Origin: Phytophthora quininea
Lineage: Eukaryota; Oomycota; Peronosporomycetes; Peronosporales; Peronosporaceae
Direction of reading: 5' to 3'
Assembly (NCBI GenBank): GCA_011947345.1
Contig: JAAVTG010000075.1
Coordinates: 558,001-622,000, forward strand
DNA: 64,000 nucleotides
Shown: piece by piece, positions 32,061 through 44,560 of the stretch
Layout: the number at the start of each line of letters is the position of its first letter
Numbering within the stretch: the first letter of the stretch is position 1
Made by a program: the position numbers and the translations under genes
Notes under the pieces: model-generated
Databases searched by the model: none
The model's input: the letters and a program-made list of their open reading frames with translations, nothing else
Told to the model about the DNA's origin: nothing

Positions 32061-33472
32061 TTAGCAACTTGTGTGCAGGGCCGTCGTCGGCTCTGTGGTA
32101 GTCGTAGACGTAGTTGCAGTCGTGGGGAACTCGTGGTTGTAACCAGCGTCGAAGTTGATGGTGCACTCGTGGTCGATACCGGTGACGACGTAGCTGGTGC
32201 ACTCGTGGTAGTAGTCGAAGTCACAGTAACGGTGGCCGTACTAGCTGTAGGCGAGCTAGTTGAAGATACGGTTGAAGTCGTGGTAGTTGTAGCTGTCGTC
32301 GCCGAAGGAGAGCTCGTGGTTTGCGATGCAGCTGAAGTCACCGTCGGGGTTGACGTGGTGGTGGCGGGGGCAGCCGTTGAGGTCGTGGTCGCGGTTGACG
32401 TGGTGCTAGTAGTCGTTGAGCTCGAACTTGTTGTTGTTTGTTGCACGGTCTGTGTGGTAGTAGAGCTCGAACTAGACGACACAGCAGAGGCACCGTTCAG
32501 GCAAGTCAAATAGTCCTCGCTCTTGAGTTGGCTGTCGTACGTGTAGATGCCAAAATGCCTTTCAAGCTCCACATCCACCGACGTGTCATCCGATCGGCGG
32601 TCGAAAATGTCAAACCAGAACTTGAGCGACGTCTCCGATCCCGTGGGGACCCACGAAGCGACCGCCTCAAAGTACTGGATGGATGAATCTAACGAAGGCG
32701 TCACGTCCGGTGACAGCGAGGATGGATCGCCGGCGGTGGGGAAACCGGTCTCGCACAGCAGCATCTTGGAGACCGAGTACTTGGCTGCGATGGCATCCCA
32801 TACCGAGTCCAACAGAGCGGTGGGCTGGCTGGAATCATAGCTGTTGTCGAAGAACGGGTAGATATTGACGCCGAGGATGTCGAGGCTCTCCGACAACTGC
32901 GTGATCTGGGAGTCGTAGCTGGTGTCGAGGTACTCGGTCGACCGCTGCACCGTCCCGAACAGAATGTCGTCGGCGGCGCTACCCAGCGAACTCTTAATGG
33001 ATTCCGCGATGGCGATAATCTCCGAGGCGGTGGTGCCGGTGTACATGTTCTCGTTGCCGATCAGGATGGCTTCGACCGTGCCAGGGTAGTCCTGAACGGC
33101 GGCCACAGCACTGTCGATCTGGTCCTGCTGCCACGACTCGTCCGTCATGTACACGCCGAGGTGTAGTTTGATGCCGTGGGCGGAGGCGTACTGCGCGACA
33201 CCCACTCCGTAGAATTGCGAGTAGAACGTTCGCACGTGTGTGAATGTCTGCGCGATCAGCTCCATGTCGGCATCGATGGCCTCCTCCAGCGCGGTGGAGT
33301 CGAGGGTCTCGCTGTCGGTCAACGGGTAGGCGGTGGAGTGCATGGCGCTGTAGGTGGTGGCCATGTACGACGCCGCACTGGTCGAGGTGAGATTGCGCGA
33401 GACGGCAGCGTCCGATCCGATGGCGCTGGCCGCCAGACCTACGGCCAACATCACTTGAATAGCACCAAACAT
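32061..33472 (-). CDS. Secreted GH17 endo-beta-1,3-glucanase with Ser/Thr-rich tail
   Basis: Glycoside hydrolase family 17, cutting beta-1,3-glucan either in the oomycete's own wall or in host callose. The ATG at 33472 opens a signal peptide (MFGAIQVMLAVGLAASA). The (beta/alpha)8 barrel shows HVRTFYSQFYG, the acid/base Glu in ILIGNENMYTG, LGVNIYPFFDNS and the nucleophile Glu in MLLCETGFPTAG. After about residue 340 comes a 100-residue Thr/Ser-rich, probably O-glycosylated, tail. The frame breaks at a C-run (coding strand) at 32124-32127; one extra C continues the Thr-rich tail (TTEPTTALHTSC) to the stop at 32061-32063. The tail could be a wall tether. Confidence 0.87.
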
Positions 33473-34493
33473 CTCGAACGGGGAAGCTCCAGGTTGCGAT
33501 CGAGGTCTCGAGTTTGGAAATGAGCAGTGTCGACGGCTTGGCGAAAGCGAGCCCAGCTCGGTCATCTCACGCCATCCCGTCCAGCACGGCACGGCGTACG
33601 TGTATCATACGTCAGGTCAGTTTCTCGTCTTATTTTGCAGAGATGGCGGGAAGTTTGAGTCGACTGCATCTTGTCCGTGCTTAACCTTTAACAGATGAGC
33701 GCCCCAAGCAGCACGAGCCGACACGACTGCCAGTCGTCGACTGGTTCGAATCCCTCCAGTCGAGGCACAAACGCTTGGTTGTGAGCTCTGGGCACGTCAG
33801 GAGCGTTGCACTGTGAGCTTCCTTTAGGCTCCGATTTGCTTTTAGGGGCACGAACATCTTGGTCGGGATGACCAGAATCAGCTTATATTCCGCTCTACGC
33901 GTGTCGTTCAGGATGTCTACGTACATTTAACGAGTGCCCGGCACGCACGCCGCGAGCAGAGTGCTGCCACAATAGTTTTGGCTGGCAAGCTACAGATTCA
34001 CGATACCACTACGCACGAGCTCCATAGCAGTGAGAGAGCTATCCTCGATGTCGCTGGTGCTGCCAGAAAGGGGCGAGTAGGCAATCTAGTCGCCGGTTCC
34101 TTCCATGGGGGCCCCGACAAGTCTTTTACATTGTGGGGTTCCCAATTATATGAGCAATGAGTCAATAGTCCAACCCCTTCTGGTCGGTGATCCGCAATCG
34201 GTTGCCAAGCGACAATCGATTGATATTCAACTAAACATGCTTGGCCGCTTGGTGACTTTTAGTCGTGCTAACGAAGCGGAGGGCGTCATGCTTTTTGTCC
34301 TTCCCGCTGCAAAACTCCTGCAGAAGTGATCAAGAAAACGAGCCTTTGCATACCAGCAACAATCACTGCACCAGTAAAACAATATTTGCAAATTTTATTT
34401 TTCTTTAAATCTGATCCAAAGAAAACGTTTTTCTCAAAGGCCTTTTAACAGCGCTGCGCGCGCTACATAATGTCTGGCTCAACACTTCTCGAT
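33473..34493. other. Intergenic, no supported gene
   Basis: GH17 upstream region followed by increasingly AT-rich sequence. Short frames at 33681-33926 (minus) and 33978-34160 (plus) have no recognisable content. It may contain remains of old insertions. Confidence 0.4.
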
Positions 34494-35807
34494 TCATGCA
34501 GGGTACGGATGTGTCCTTCGAAGATACACGACCGAGAAAACCCGCTTGTTCTTGAGCCGTTTCCGCCGTTGCTGATCCTCAAAATCGGCTTCATCGTCAT
34601 GAAAATGAGGATGGAATTTTTCGTGCTGGATCCAATCGTACTTAAACGTCAACTCCATCCCCAGAGAATACCCATCCAATTCGAGCGTAGCAAGAAAAGC
34701 AGGCTTAGCGTTAGCAAATATTTCTTCTGGGAAAAGCGTCTGAAAATTTCTGCGGCAGTGATCTTCGGACTTGAACGAGCAATTGGGGAAGCCACTTCCT
34801 TGCGCCCGAGATGAAATTCATGCATTTCATTTGTGCGAATTGTCGACCTCGCAAATCCACTTCGCTACCTTTTGACAGCCACGCGAAAAATATCCATGGA
34901 TAAATCTTTTCGCCCCACTCCTTTCAAGGTGCGGGTGCATGGTGGACAACGTGTTGCACAAGTGAGGACAAACACGTCTACCAGAGCGAAACAGACAACC
35001 CTGAGCATGTCCATCGGTCCTTGTTCTGTCGCTAATAACCATTTGGAAATTGTGGGGATGACCCTTGTCATTGCAGACCCACCACACCTTTTCTCTCAAA
35101 TGCAGAGTATACTTCTGCGTGCTCTTGTTCTTGGACTTGTCTCATTGCTCCTTCTGTTCCTCGTCGGCAGTCATGAAAAACGAGTTGCAGTGATCGACTG
35201 CGCTTTTTTCGGAACAAATTGGACAATTAGAGACGATTTCACCACGTCAAATTCTGTCATTAGGAGCAACCTTCCAAAGATGGTCGTGTCCTTCCTTCGC
35301 TCGGCAAATCCAATCCACGGGCGTCTTGCTGTGGGCGAAAACAGTCTTCATGTTATTGTTGTCTGGTTGCCATTGCTCACGAAGTGACGAAAACTCTCCT
35401 CACAACGTGTTAGAACCGTCGGCCATCAACTTTCTGTGACTACAATACGGACATCCACTAATGTCCTTCTTCTCGCAGCAGCGATGTTTCACGCAAGATT
35501 TCCACCCGTGAACCGGTTTTCGCGAGCAAACCCAGCTAATCTTGGCGTTGGCGTTGGCGGCAACAGTCTTAGGCTCTCCGTTTAGTTTGGTATTTCATTC
35601 TCCACCGATACGTAGCAAATCTTTCATCGCAGCCGCCGCAGACTTGCATCCACAAGGGCATTGCCTATATCCATCACAAATCGAGCACTTTTCACCAGCT
35701 GTGACACGGCTGTAAATCTTCACGGTCCACCGATGAATATTCCCACACTTGCCCTTGTTGCATACCCAGCTGACGATTGCATGACTACCTGAAGTGTAGT
35801 GCTGCAT
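34494..35807 (-). pseudogene. Decayed zinc-ribbon (DUF4379-like)/endonuclease-like gene
   Basis: The minus strand carries at least three modules of the pattern W-x-C...GH-x-H/W...I-x-x-R...C-x-x-C: IVSWVCNKGKCGNIHRWTVK, VDWICRAKEGHDHLWKVAPN and VWWVCNDKGHPHNFQMVISD. They are followed by a C-terminal block (LDGYSLGMELTFKYDWIQHE, FHDDEADFEDQQRRK) that resembles Vsr/homing-endonuclease-like nuclease domains often fused to such ribbons. Stops and frame changes interrupt the frame several times, including stops within otherwise conserved modules, so it is probably decayed. Family naming is from motif memory and should be treated as tentative. Confidence 0.5.
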
Positions 35808-35873
35808 GATTTTTGTTCGCTGCTTAGACCCTTAGCCATTACGTTTGGATAGACTGCGGCGCACCAAATGATA

Positions 35874-38638
35874 CTAATCAACCATTTTGAGTTTTCGAGA
35901 TAAACGGCTTTGAAGTTGACCGACCAAAAATCGTACGTAAGTGAATTACCGAGCTAGAGGCCATTTTCCATTTTCAAAAATTTGATCGAAGTGTTTTGCC
36001 AGCAGCAGCCATGGAAGAACTTGCAGCTTACGCGTCTGGAGCGGCCGCCGTTGACGGGGAAAGCAGCAAATTGGCGCGACTCGACCAGAGCTACGACCAT
36101 CGCCCTCACAAGCCTGTCGCCAGTGGACCTGACAAGGCGGATGGTGCGGCTACGTGCACGGCAGTGAGTGAGGAGGACAATCACGAAAACGAAGACGAAG
36201 ACGAAGGTGACGGCGCCAGCAGTGAAGCCGGCGATAGTGACGAGTTGGACGACAGTGCGGACGAGGACTTCACCCCGATTCTCAAGCGTCCAGCGAGGAC
36301 GAAGAGCCTCTTACAGCAGAGAGCGCCGAGAGTGACAACGGTGCAGGTGAGGATGAGGACATTAGTATCTATCTGATGGACCACGATCTGCAGCAGGAAG
36401 TTAGCTCGATTATTCAGGCCGATGAGTGCGAGGACCGCTGCGTAGAGGGCAAGGCGAAGGAGCTGGAGTCGTTCGTGTGTTCCCTGTCCACGATGAGCAG
36501 AGACGAAAGGACAATTAGCCTAAACACGCTGCTGGGGACATTGATTCAGATTCCTGTCGATCGAGCACGTGGTTATGAACTCCGCGCCAAGTTCAACTAC
36601 TACCTTCCGTTTGTTGGCAAGGTTTGCCGACCTACGTTTGCTCGCTGCTATGGAATAACTCCGCTTACTGTGCAGCGTTACAAAAGCACATTCGTGATGG
36701 AAATATCGGGGCCAAGGCCCATGGCAACAAGATGAACAAGAATGCAGCCGCAGTGGATTTGGTGTGGCTGGTCAAGTGGTTTAAGGAGTTCGCGGAAGAA
36801 GTGGGCGAGGTGGTGCCTGTGCGAGTGCGGATGCAGAAAACCAAGGAAGGTATTGTGAAGAGGTACTACAGCAGTGAGATGTATACGCTGCTGCCTGCAC
36901 ACTTTACGTGGGACGTGATCTACGACGAGATGCACACCTATGTAGAGCAGATCCGCCTCCGGGTGCGCGAGCCGGCCCGTTCGACGCTGAGAAAGCTGCT
37001 GGCCCTCCACTGCCCGACGATTCGCATTCGGTCGCCGAGGAGCAATGTGTGCGACGTCTGCTCGATCTATCAGGCCAGCATGCGAAGCGGTGCTACTGCT
37101 GACAAACCGGAAGCACTGGGAAGACACACAGAGTCTGCACGCAGAATGCGGTAAGGGAGATTGGTATCACGATGATTTACTGGTAACTTTTGACAGCGGA
37201 TATTGGTATCATTTTGTTATGTCTCTAGCCAGGAGTACAAGACCGACAAGGCAGCAGTCTCGGATGACCATGCAGTCATCGTCATGGACTACTCGCAAAA
37301 TTTGACAGTGCCCAGCACCGCAAATACCCCGTCGCAGTGGTACTTCTGTTCGCTACTGTCTGTGAGTTGCTTCGGCATTTTCTACGAGAATGACGGTGTG
37401 CAGACGAACTACTTGTACGACGAAACGACAAGTGGCAAAGGCAGTGATCAGATCAACTCGATGCTGGAGCATTTCCTGCGAACCAAGATCTTGGATGAGG
37501 GCAAGACACGCTTGACTATTTACGCGGACAACTATTCAGGTCAAAACAAAAACAACTACGTGATCAAGTTCTTGCTGGCGCAGGTTGACATGGGGATGCT
37601 GAAGCATGTTGATTACAACTTTTTGTGAAAGGCCACACAAAAATTCCTGCGACCGCGGATTCGGTCACATTCGCAAGCATTTTGCTTCTGGCGAGTGCTA
37701 CACTGTGGCGCATGTTGTGGATATAGTGAAAGAAGCAGCCGTGAACTCGGTCACGGTCCACATTCCCGTGGAAGCGAGCAATTTAAAACCTACAAAGAAG
37801 TGCTGACGGAGCTGTACAAGCGTTTGGAAGGGATTCAGCAGTTCCAGATTTTTCGATGGATGAGTCCAGCCCGGGTGTTGTCTCCTGCCGAAAGGGTCCT
37901 GACGATGAACCGGTGATCAAGAATCTGCGCCGTAAGATTGACGGCCGTCTCACGACAAAGGCGAAGTTGACGACAATGATGACCGAACACGTGGAAGTAC
38001 TCCCGCCGCCGCCGCCAAATGTGGAAAAGCGGGAGAGCATGTATTATAATATCCGTCCGTACGTGCCGGAGGAATTTCGAAGCGATCCTATCTACGCAAA
38101 ACCCACCGAGCAGGAAGGAGTGGACGCAAAAGCTGCGAAGCAGGCGCGTCTGGCGCACCGTGCAGCTATGGCAAAAGCTGCGAAGGCAAATCAGGATTGT
38201 CGCGGACGAGAGGAGGTGGAGAAGGACACTGACGGAGCTCCAGCAAAGAAGCGCAAGACACCGCGCAAGAAGTAGTTGAAATTTAGTTGCAGATGTTGAT
38301 GGTAAATCGAAAAGATACTTACCTCCTCGCTGTATATGATTTCGAAATTTGTAAAAAAATCAAACATTACACTTGGCTACATCGTTTAAAGGACGATTTG
38401 GAGCTATTAGAGTTCGATTTATCTAAAATGGAGACCATCATGCGATTTCTTGGACGATTTTACCCCTAATTCGCCAATAAAAAAATCGACTTTACACCTC
38501 GGAGCCGAGATATTTTTCCGTCGACCGATTCCTCGAAAACGGCTTAATAGGTTTCTTCGTTTGGGGCCTCAACGGAAAGAGGAGACGCTCCGCTTTACAA
38601 TGGTGTGCTCAAATCGCGCTTCGTACCTTGGTTGATTA
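35874..38638 (+). mobile_element. Candidate TIR transposon with a DUF7869-like transposase
   Basis: CTAATCAACCA at 35874-35884 is matched by its complement at 38628-38638, and both ends are bordered by TA (35872-35873 and 38639-38640), as for an element duplicating TA. The enclosed gene occupies most of the interval. The match does not extend beyond 11 bp (13 bp with the TA), so boundaries are provisional. Confidence 0.45.
36011..38275 (+). CDS. DUF7869-like putative DDE transposase
   Basis: ATG at 36011. An acidic N-terminus (HENEDEDEGDGASS) leads to a helical DNA-binding-like region (CYGITPLTVQRYKKHIRDGN), a CDVC motif, then an RNase H-like core: VIVMDYSQNLTVP (first Asp), CFGIFYENDG, TSGKGSDQINSMLEHFL, LTIYADNYSGQNKNNYV (second Asp) and GHTKNSCDRGFGHIRKHF. 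A basic tail ends KKRKTPRKK. One intron, 37151-37228, joins ARRMR to QEYKTDKAAV. Frames are rejoined by single bases at 36273-36276 (C-run), 37620-37624 (T-run) and 37639-37643 (A-run), with further shifts near 36690 and 37790. The domain name is my recognition of the QNKN and GHT motifs. Confidence 0.6.
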
Positions 38639-38640
38639 GT

Positions 38641-38952
38641 AAGATTTTGTTTGACGCAGTCTCAAATAAAGTTAGTCTTCTCAGTCTCCTTCATCTTCGT
38701 CATCTTCACCGGCTCAAATGGGGGTGGGGGCACAAATAAACTTGTAGAATGGTTAAGATGGTTAGATTGGCTGAGGGAAGCGCCCTGCTACCGTGTCTAG
38801 CATGTGCACAGCTACAGACGTGGCAAAGCAAAAGTTTTACTGGAAAAGTGATATAAAATGTTTTTAGAAATTAAAATTGTTTTCTCGTGAGTGAAGGTGG
38901 GTACAATTGATTTTATACTTTTTCGGATCCGGCATTCAACGATCTAAGCTCC
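38641..38952. other. Intergenic upstream of DIS3L2
   Basis: AT-rich, no coding potential seen. It should contain the DIS3L2 promoter. Confidence 0.5.
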
Positions 38953-41900
38953 ATGGCGCAGCGAGTGAAGATGCCGTGGCCCGAGGCGCAGGGCGCAGAC
39001 GCTGAGCAGGAGCAGAAACCACCAGGCCCCAATGCCAAGAAGCAGAAGAAACCTAGAAAGCACAGGAGGCCCAGACGCCACCCGAACGACGTGCGCACGG
39101 AGCAGGACATGGACGCGATCGCGGGTTTCGACGATGACAGCTCTGAAGACGAGCTGGACTCGTTCGGGGTGCCGGTTTCGTCATGGTGGACCTGGAGAGC
39201 GAGCTAGAGGAGCTGGCGCTCGTAGCCACGGAGGAGGGCTACCACAGCGTCCGGAGGAAGAGTCCGGCAGCCAAAGAGGCCAAACAACTGGCCAAAAAGA
39301 TGCGGCAGGGGAAAAAGTTGATAGAGAGTACCGAGAGCGTTGAAAAGAGTAAGAAGAAGAAGTACAAGAATAAGAGAAGTGACGGTGGAAGTGCTAACCA
39401 GGCTGAAGGAGGCAATAAAGAGGCGAAAACCAAGAAAAAGAAGAAGGTGGAGACCACTGCAGCGGTGGATGTTGCAACTGAGGAAGCAGTCACTAGTAAA
39501 CAAAAGAAAAAGATTAAGAAAGCGGTCAAAGAGGAGGTGAAAGCAGCTCCCGAAAGGGCTGAGACAGCTGGCAGCAATAAGAAGAAGGCAAAGAAGGTTG
39601 AGAAGAGTGAAGCAAAGATCGGCAAGAATGAGCAAAAGAGTGGCAAGAAAAAGGAGAAGAAGAAGATAAATCAACCGCCTCAGTTGGAAGAGAAGGCTGC
39701 TCCAGTACTTACAAACGATGCGGCTAAGGATACGAAGAAACCAGCAGCAGCACATCAACCATCGAGGAGAGGTGGCCGTGAGAACGGGAAGGTGACGTAT
39801 GCTGAATACTTGGATCACAATGTCGTAATGAAAGGACTGGAGGTGGGAGGACTCTTGCAAGGTAAGCTGCGTGTTAACAGCATGTATCGCATGGACGGCT
39901 ATATTTCTGTGGATGGATTAGCGATGGATGTGCTCGTCAAAGGAATGGAAGATCGCAATCGTGCATTCGATGGCGATCTTGTAGTCATCCGGCTCTACCC
40001 TGAGTCCAAGTGGAAGCCTCTCAACGACGAAACCGAGAGAAAGAATTTCGCTGCCGCCGCTGCTACCCCAATATCATCGACCGCCGGAGTTGACCTGAAC
40101 GCTCTTCACTCGCTATGGCTCCCCAGTGTGGCCGCTGAGAAATGCTTTTTCGACCGTCCTTCTGACGACGAGGGCTCAGTGGACATGCTGAAACAGCACA
40201 TGGCTCGTCTCAATGAACGCATTCGAGAGTCGCATAAGCGACCGACTGCCACAGTTGTGTTTGTGCTTGCTCAAGGCAACGCCAATGGCTTTATCGGGTC
40301 CCTCGAACCAAAAACCAAACTGAAAGACATGAAGACGCCACTCTCCGGCGACGACGCGTTCGCATACTTCAACGCTCATGACCAGCGTCTTCCCCGACGG
40401 ATCCAAATCCCACGACTCCAATTGCCGGACGAGTTCATAAGCCGACCACTTCTCTATTCCAAGACGATGCTCTGCTTCTGTCGCATCAAGACATGGTCGA
40501 CGCAGCACCAGAGTCCCATGGGTGAATTCATCAAGACAGTCGGCGAGTACACTGGCATTGAAACCGGCATCTCCGCCATTTTGTCCAAGCATGGGCTCCA
40601 AGCGCACACGTTAGACTTTGACAGCGCAATTTTAAATGAGCTTGATGAAAAGTACGGCACGAGCGGCGAGAAGTGGGAGGTGCCTGCCGAAGAACTCCAA
40701 AAGAGAAAAGACTTCCGCAATGCCCAGATCTTTAGTATTGACCCGTACAATGCTCGCGATTTGGACGATGCGTTGCATATCCGAGCTCTCAACGACACAC
40801 GGACGAAATTTGAGGTGGGTGTTCACATTGCTGATGTGACGCATTTCATGGAACACAACTCTTTGTTAGACAAGGAGGCGCGGTCGCGAGCGACCAGTGT
40901 TTATCTTGCGAACCGCGTGCTACCGATGCTACCTCGCATTTTGTGTGAGAAGCTGTGCTCGCTGCAACCACAGGTCGACCGTTTGGCTTTCTCAGTCGTG
41001 TGGCAGATGAACGTAGATGGAACGTTGGTAGATGGAGTGGAGCCTTGGTTCGGAAAGTCGATCATTCGATCTTGTTGCAAACTGGACTACGGCTCGGCAC
41101 AGAAGATGCTGGATGGCGTCATTAGTGATAGCAATGTGGACGAGTGGGAAGAAGATAGACGTCCCATTCCTGACGAAAATCCAAACATCACCAACGCGAC
41201 GGTGATACAAGCTGTAAAAGATCTATGGAGCGTCGGAGAGAACCGCCGTGCCATGCGGTTCGAGACTGGTGCAGTGAGTCTGAACGACATCAAACTTGTG
41301 TTCAATTTGGACGCAAAGGTAACCCCACTCGATATGGCTCCTACGAGTTGAAGGACAGCAATCGTTTAGTGGAGGAGTACATGTTGTTGGCGAACTTCTT
41401 AGTTGCTCAACAGCTACTTCGTGCGCATGGCCCACTTGCTTTCCTGCGTCATCATCCGCCTCCTGTGCCGCGGGCAATGGATCTGACGCTTGAGCAATTA
41501 GACAAGAGTGACATCTCCGTCGATGGGAGATCTACCAAGCGACTGACGGAATCGCTAGAGCAGCTTCGGCAGACTCGTGGAGAGGTAACATACGCCATCG
41601 TGCAGGCGTTGATCATCAAGCCGATGAAACCTGCTGAGTACATGGTCGCAGGGAACGGAGCGTCGTCTGAATCCTGGCGCCACTACGCGTTGAATATCCC
41701 TTACTACACGCACTTTACTTCGCCTATTAGACGATACGCTGATGTTGTAGTGCATCGGTTACTCCAAGAGAGTGTGACGGAGGTGCCTGAAGTCTCAGAC
41801 GATGCACCATCGGAGGTGAGACTCGTAGAGTTTACGTCAGTAGCACAAAACTGCAACGAGAAAAGATGACGTCCAAGAACGCGGAGAAGGAGTGCGACCA

Positions 41901-42261
41901 GGTGTTCCTCTGCGCGTACGTACAGCACCACGGCGATGTCGAGGTCACCGGCGTTGTACTGAGCATGGGACAGAAGAGCTTCACGGTGTACATCCTAGAG
42001 CTGGGGTTAGAGCAGCGTTTGTTCGTACACGACTTGCACATGACTGGCTCCTGGAACGAGAAAACGTCACAACTTTCGATTCGACTGCCGAAGAAAACGA
42101 AGAAAACCGACGACGATAAAGAAGAGAAAGTTGACGATGCTGTCGATGCTCCGCCAGAGCTGATCAAGTTGTCGTTCATGAAGCAACTTCGAATGCGCAT
42201 GTCGGCAACGAAAAAGATGCCTCTGGTACTAACGTTCAGCGTTATCGGCGAGAAGAATTGA
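38953..42261 (+). CDS. DIS3L2: DIS3-like 3'-5' exoribonuclease (DIS3L2 type)
   Basis: RNase II/R-family exonuclease degrading RNAs, typically oligouridylated ones, outside the exosome. A Lys/Glu-rich low-complexity N-terminus (about 270 residues) precedes cold-shock domains (TYAEYLDHNVVMKGLEVGG) and the RNB catalytic domain with SIDPYNARDLDDALHI (metal-binding Asp cluster), VGVHIADVTHFM and HFTSPIRRYADVVVHRLL. The end is an S1-like barrel (VEVTGVVLSMGQKSFTVYIL). No PIN domain is seen, which favours DIS3L2 over DIS3. Frames are rejoined near 39180, at 41315-41317 (A) and at 41861-41864 (A), each by one base. Corrected length is about 1100 residues, with the extended basic N-terminus unusual in size. 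No intron is evident. Confidence 0.88.
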
Positions 42262-42381
42262 ACCAGTTTGTGTATTGAGTGGGATATGTATGTGTAAGAA
42301 CGAAAAGGAAAAGAAAAAATGCATGTTGTGGAGTAACTAGGCCCTGGTGGTGATTTTGCTATCTTGAGTTGCTTGTGGTGC

Positions 42382-43802
42382 TTAACGGAACTGGGACTTG
42401 AGCACAAGCAGCCGGCCGTCAATTGCATCCACCTCTACGTCACAAATGGTACGCAAGATGTCCTTCAGCAGCGCCTTGTCATCGTCCGTCACGATCAGTT
42501 TCTTCAGCTTTCTCAGCAGATCGCGGGTGCGCATACGTCCGCCGTAGCGAATGAGTTCTTGTTGCACACCAGCTTCAGTGAGCTTCGACGCTGTCGACGT
42601 CTTGGCCGCCTTCGTAGGCGTAGGTTCCTCCTTGCCGCCTTCGGGGCCTTGCGCTTGCCATTAGCAGCTTCCGTACCAGCAGTCGTACTTTTTGCCTTCC
42701 CGTTAGTATCAGTGGCCGCGTTGTCTGCAGTCCCAGCCTTGGGGTCTCCAGCACTAGCGTTCTCAGTGGCGACAGTACGTTCACGGATGATATTGCCACC
42801 CAAATCTCGCTTAGGGTTAATGACGTCCATGTCCTTGGCCGTGTAGTTGTCGTCCTCTTCTTCGTCGTCGTCATCGTCGTCCTTCTTCTTGTCTTCCATC
42901 ATCTCTCCGTTCTGGGCGCGCTTCAGCAGGTCCTTCATGGCCTGACCAGTCTCAGTCAGCTTCCCCGTTCCTTCGGGGTCCACCTCGAACTCGTCTTCAT
43001 CCGAGTCGGACTCAACTCCTGGCTGGTCGTCGTTATGGATCTCGGCGTCACTTTCGTCATCGTCGAACTTCTCTTCAAAGTCGCCTCCGTCTTCCCCGTG
43101 GCTCCCCGGCGGCGCGTTTGGGGCGCACCACTCGACGGGGTTTGCTCTCCGACACGCCAAAGATGTCGTCGCCTTCTTTGGCTGTTTTAGGAGCTCCTCC
43201 TATAGCTCCCGTGCGTACACGTGGCGCACTGACGGTATCCCCGAGCCTTCCGTCTTATCTTCGCCCGCCAGCTTGTGCTTCATAAGCCAACGCTCTACGG
43301 CGCGTTTCTTCTCGTTGTTCATCTCCTCGGCCTCCTCCAGTGTCAGCGTACGGTAGTTTAGTGGCTTCTTGAAGCGGAACCACTGCTCTACAGGCATGAC
43401 ACTGAACTCGTCGTTGTGGCGGTTCTTGACCAGCAACATGTACGTGGACGCCTGGCCACCTTCGAACGTGCCGTTAAACTTGTTCTTGCCCTCGCTGTCC
43501 TCGATGACCCACCCGGCGGTGCGGGTGTCTTTGCGGCGTCGACGTCGGCGCTTACGTAGCGCCGGATTGTAGCCCACAGGCTCCTCCTCCTTCTCCTCGT
43601 CCTCGTCCGGGACCCTCTGGGGCTCGCGGTACATCACGACGGGCTGGGCGCAGCTGCTCAGACGCGGCAGCTCCGGCAGGTCGAAGCGCGCGATGTTGTA
43701 GCGCTTGATGGAGGGCGTGGCGCGGAGCACGAGCGTCTCGCTCTCCGGCGCCGAAGGGGACACGACAAGCCGAGCATTCGGACGGGCAGCGCGACGACTC
43801 AT
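42382..43802 (-). CDS. GTF2F1: TFIIF alpha subunit (RAP74)
   Basis: General transcription factor that binds RNA polymerase II. The N-terminal triple-barrel dimerisation domain includes GWVIEDSEGKNKFNGTFEGG, ASTYMLLVKN, MPVEQWFRFKKP and LTLEEAEEMNNEKK. A long acidic/basic linker (IHNDDQPGVESDSDEDEFEV, KKKDDDDDDEEEDD) joins it to a C-terminal winged helix (LIRYGGRMRTRDLLRKLKKL and onward to ILRTICDVEV). Frames change near 43200, 43110 and 42590, each by about one base, in a low-complexity coding region. Corrected length is about 470 residues. The ATG at 43802 follows an Inr-like sequence. Confidence 0.85.
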
Positions 43803-43916
43803 TTTGCAGAATGAAGGGGGAAACATTTCATGTATCCGTTCCATACAAAATCCAAGATAAACTCTATTATAATAGTACTTACGATGTATACTAAAATAAG
43901 ATTCGCGATCAAGAAG
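43803..43916. promoter_or_regulatory. Shared divergent promoter between TFIIF-alpha and the SAP-domain gene
   Basis: Only 114 bp separate two divergent ATGs. On the minus strand, TCATTCTGCAAA at about 43803-43814, directly before the TFIIF-alpha ATG, resembles the oomycete initiator element. The placement implies a very short leader. Inferred from motif and spacing only. Confidence 0.4.
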
Positions 43917-44560
43917 ATGGTTAGCAGCAAGTGGACGGTGCGTGAGAAACCTGGCAGCATTGCGAAGCGGAGGATCCTCCGCCGAACTCCGAGGACTATG
44001 CAGAGTGGACACTCGAGCAGCTCAAGGTCGAGTGCACTGCGCGCAACCTCCAGGTCGTTAAGAACACGGTCAAGTCCAAGCGGGTCGCCATATTGAACAA
44101 CTACGACCGTCGAAAAGCCATTGTAGAAGCCGGAGGAGACCCTAACGAGGAAGGCGAAGACGACGTTGAGCTGCAAGAGCTAGAACCACAAACAAGTCAC
44201 AAGAGGCTGCGCACTTTGGCACCTGCCGAGCCGTCGATCCGTCGGGTTGACATCGACTCAGAGACGCCTGTTATTAGTACCGACTCCTTGTCGGAAGATG
44301 CCGCCATTATCTCGCGCTTAAGGCGCGAGAAGCTGCAACGTACGGCGGCCATCGAGAAGCTAATTGCTTTCGATGACATCTTTTCCCGCCAGTGTCAGAA
44401 CCTACGCATGCTTGACATGCAGATCCAGGAGTACAACGCCAAGGGCATGCACGCAGAGCACTTGGAACGGCAGCGAGAGATCGTCCTCCGCCGCATGCAA
44501 TCGGCACAGCAGAAAGCCGAGGGTCTGCAAGACAAAATCATGAACGACAACGTTGCTTAA
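43917..44560 (+). CDS. SAP-domain protein with C-terminal coiled coil
   Basis: A SAP motif, a DNA/RNA-binding helix-turn-helix, reads WTLEQLKVECTARNLQVVKN, then KSKRVAILNNYDRRKA. An acidic linker and a long helix (AIEKLIAFDDIFSRQCQNLR, HLERQREIVLRRMQ) with coiled-coil character follow. The ATG at 43917 starts MVSSKWTVREKPG; one base is needed near 43970 to join this to EDPPPNSEDYAEW. About 214 residues. A nuclear chromatin or RNA-processing role is plausible but unproven. Confidence 0.65.
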
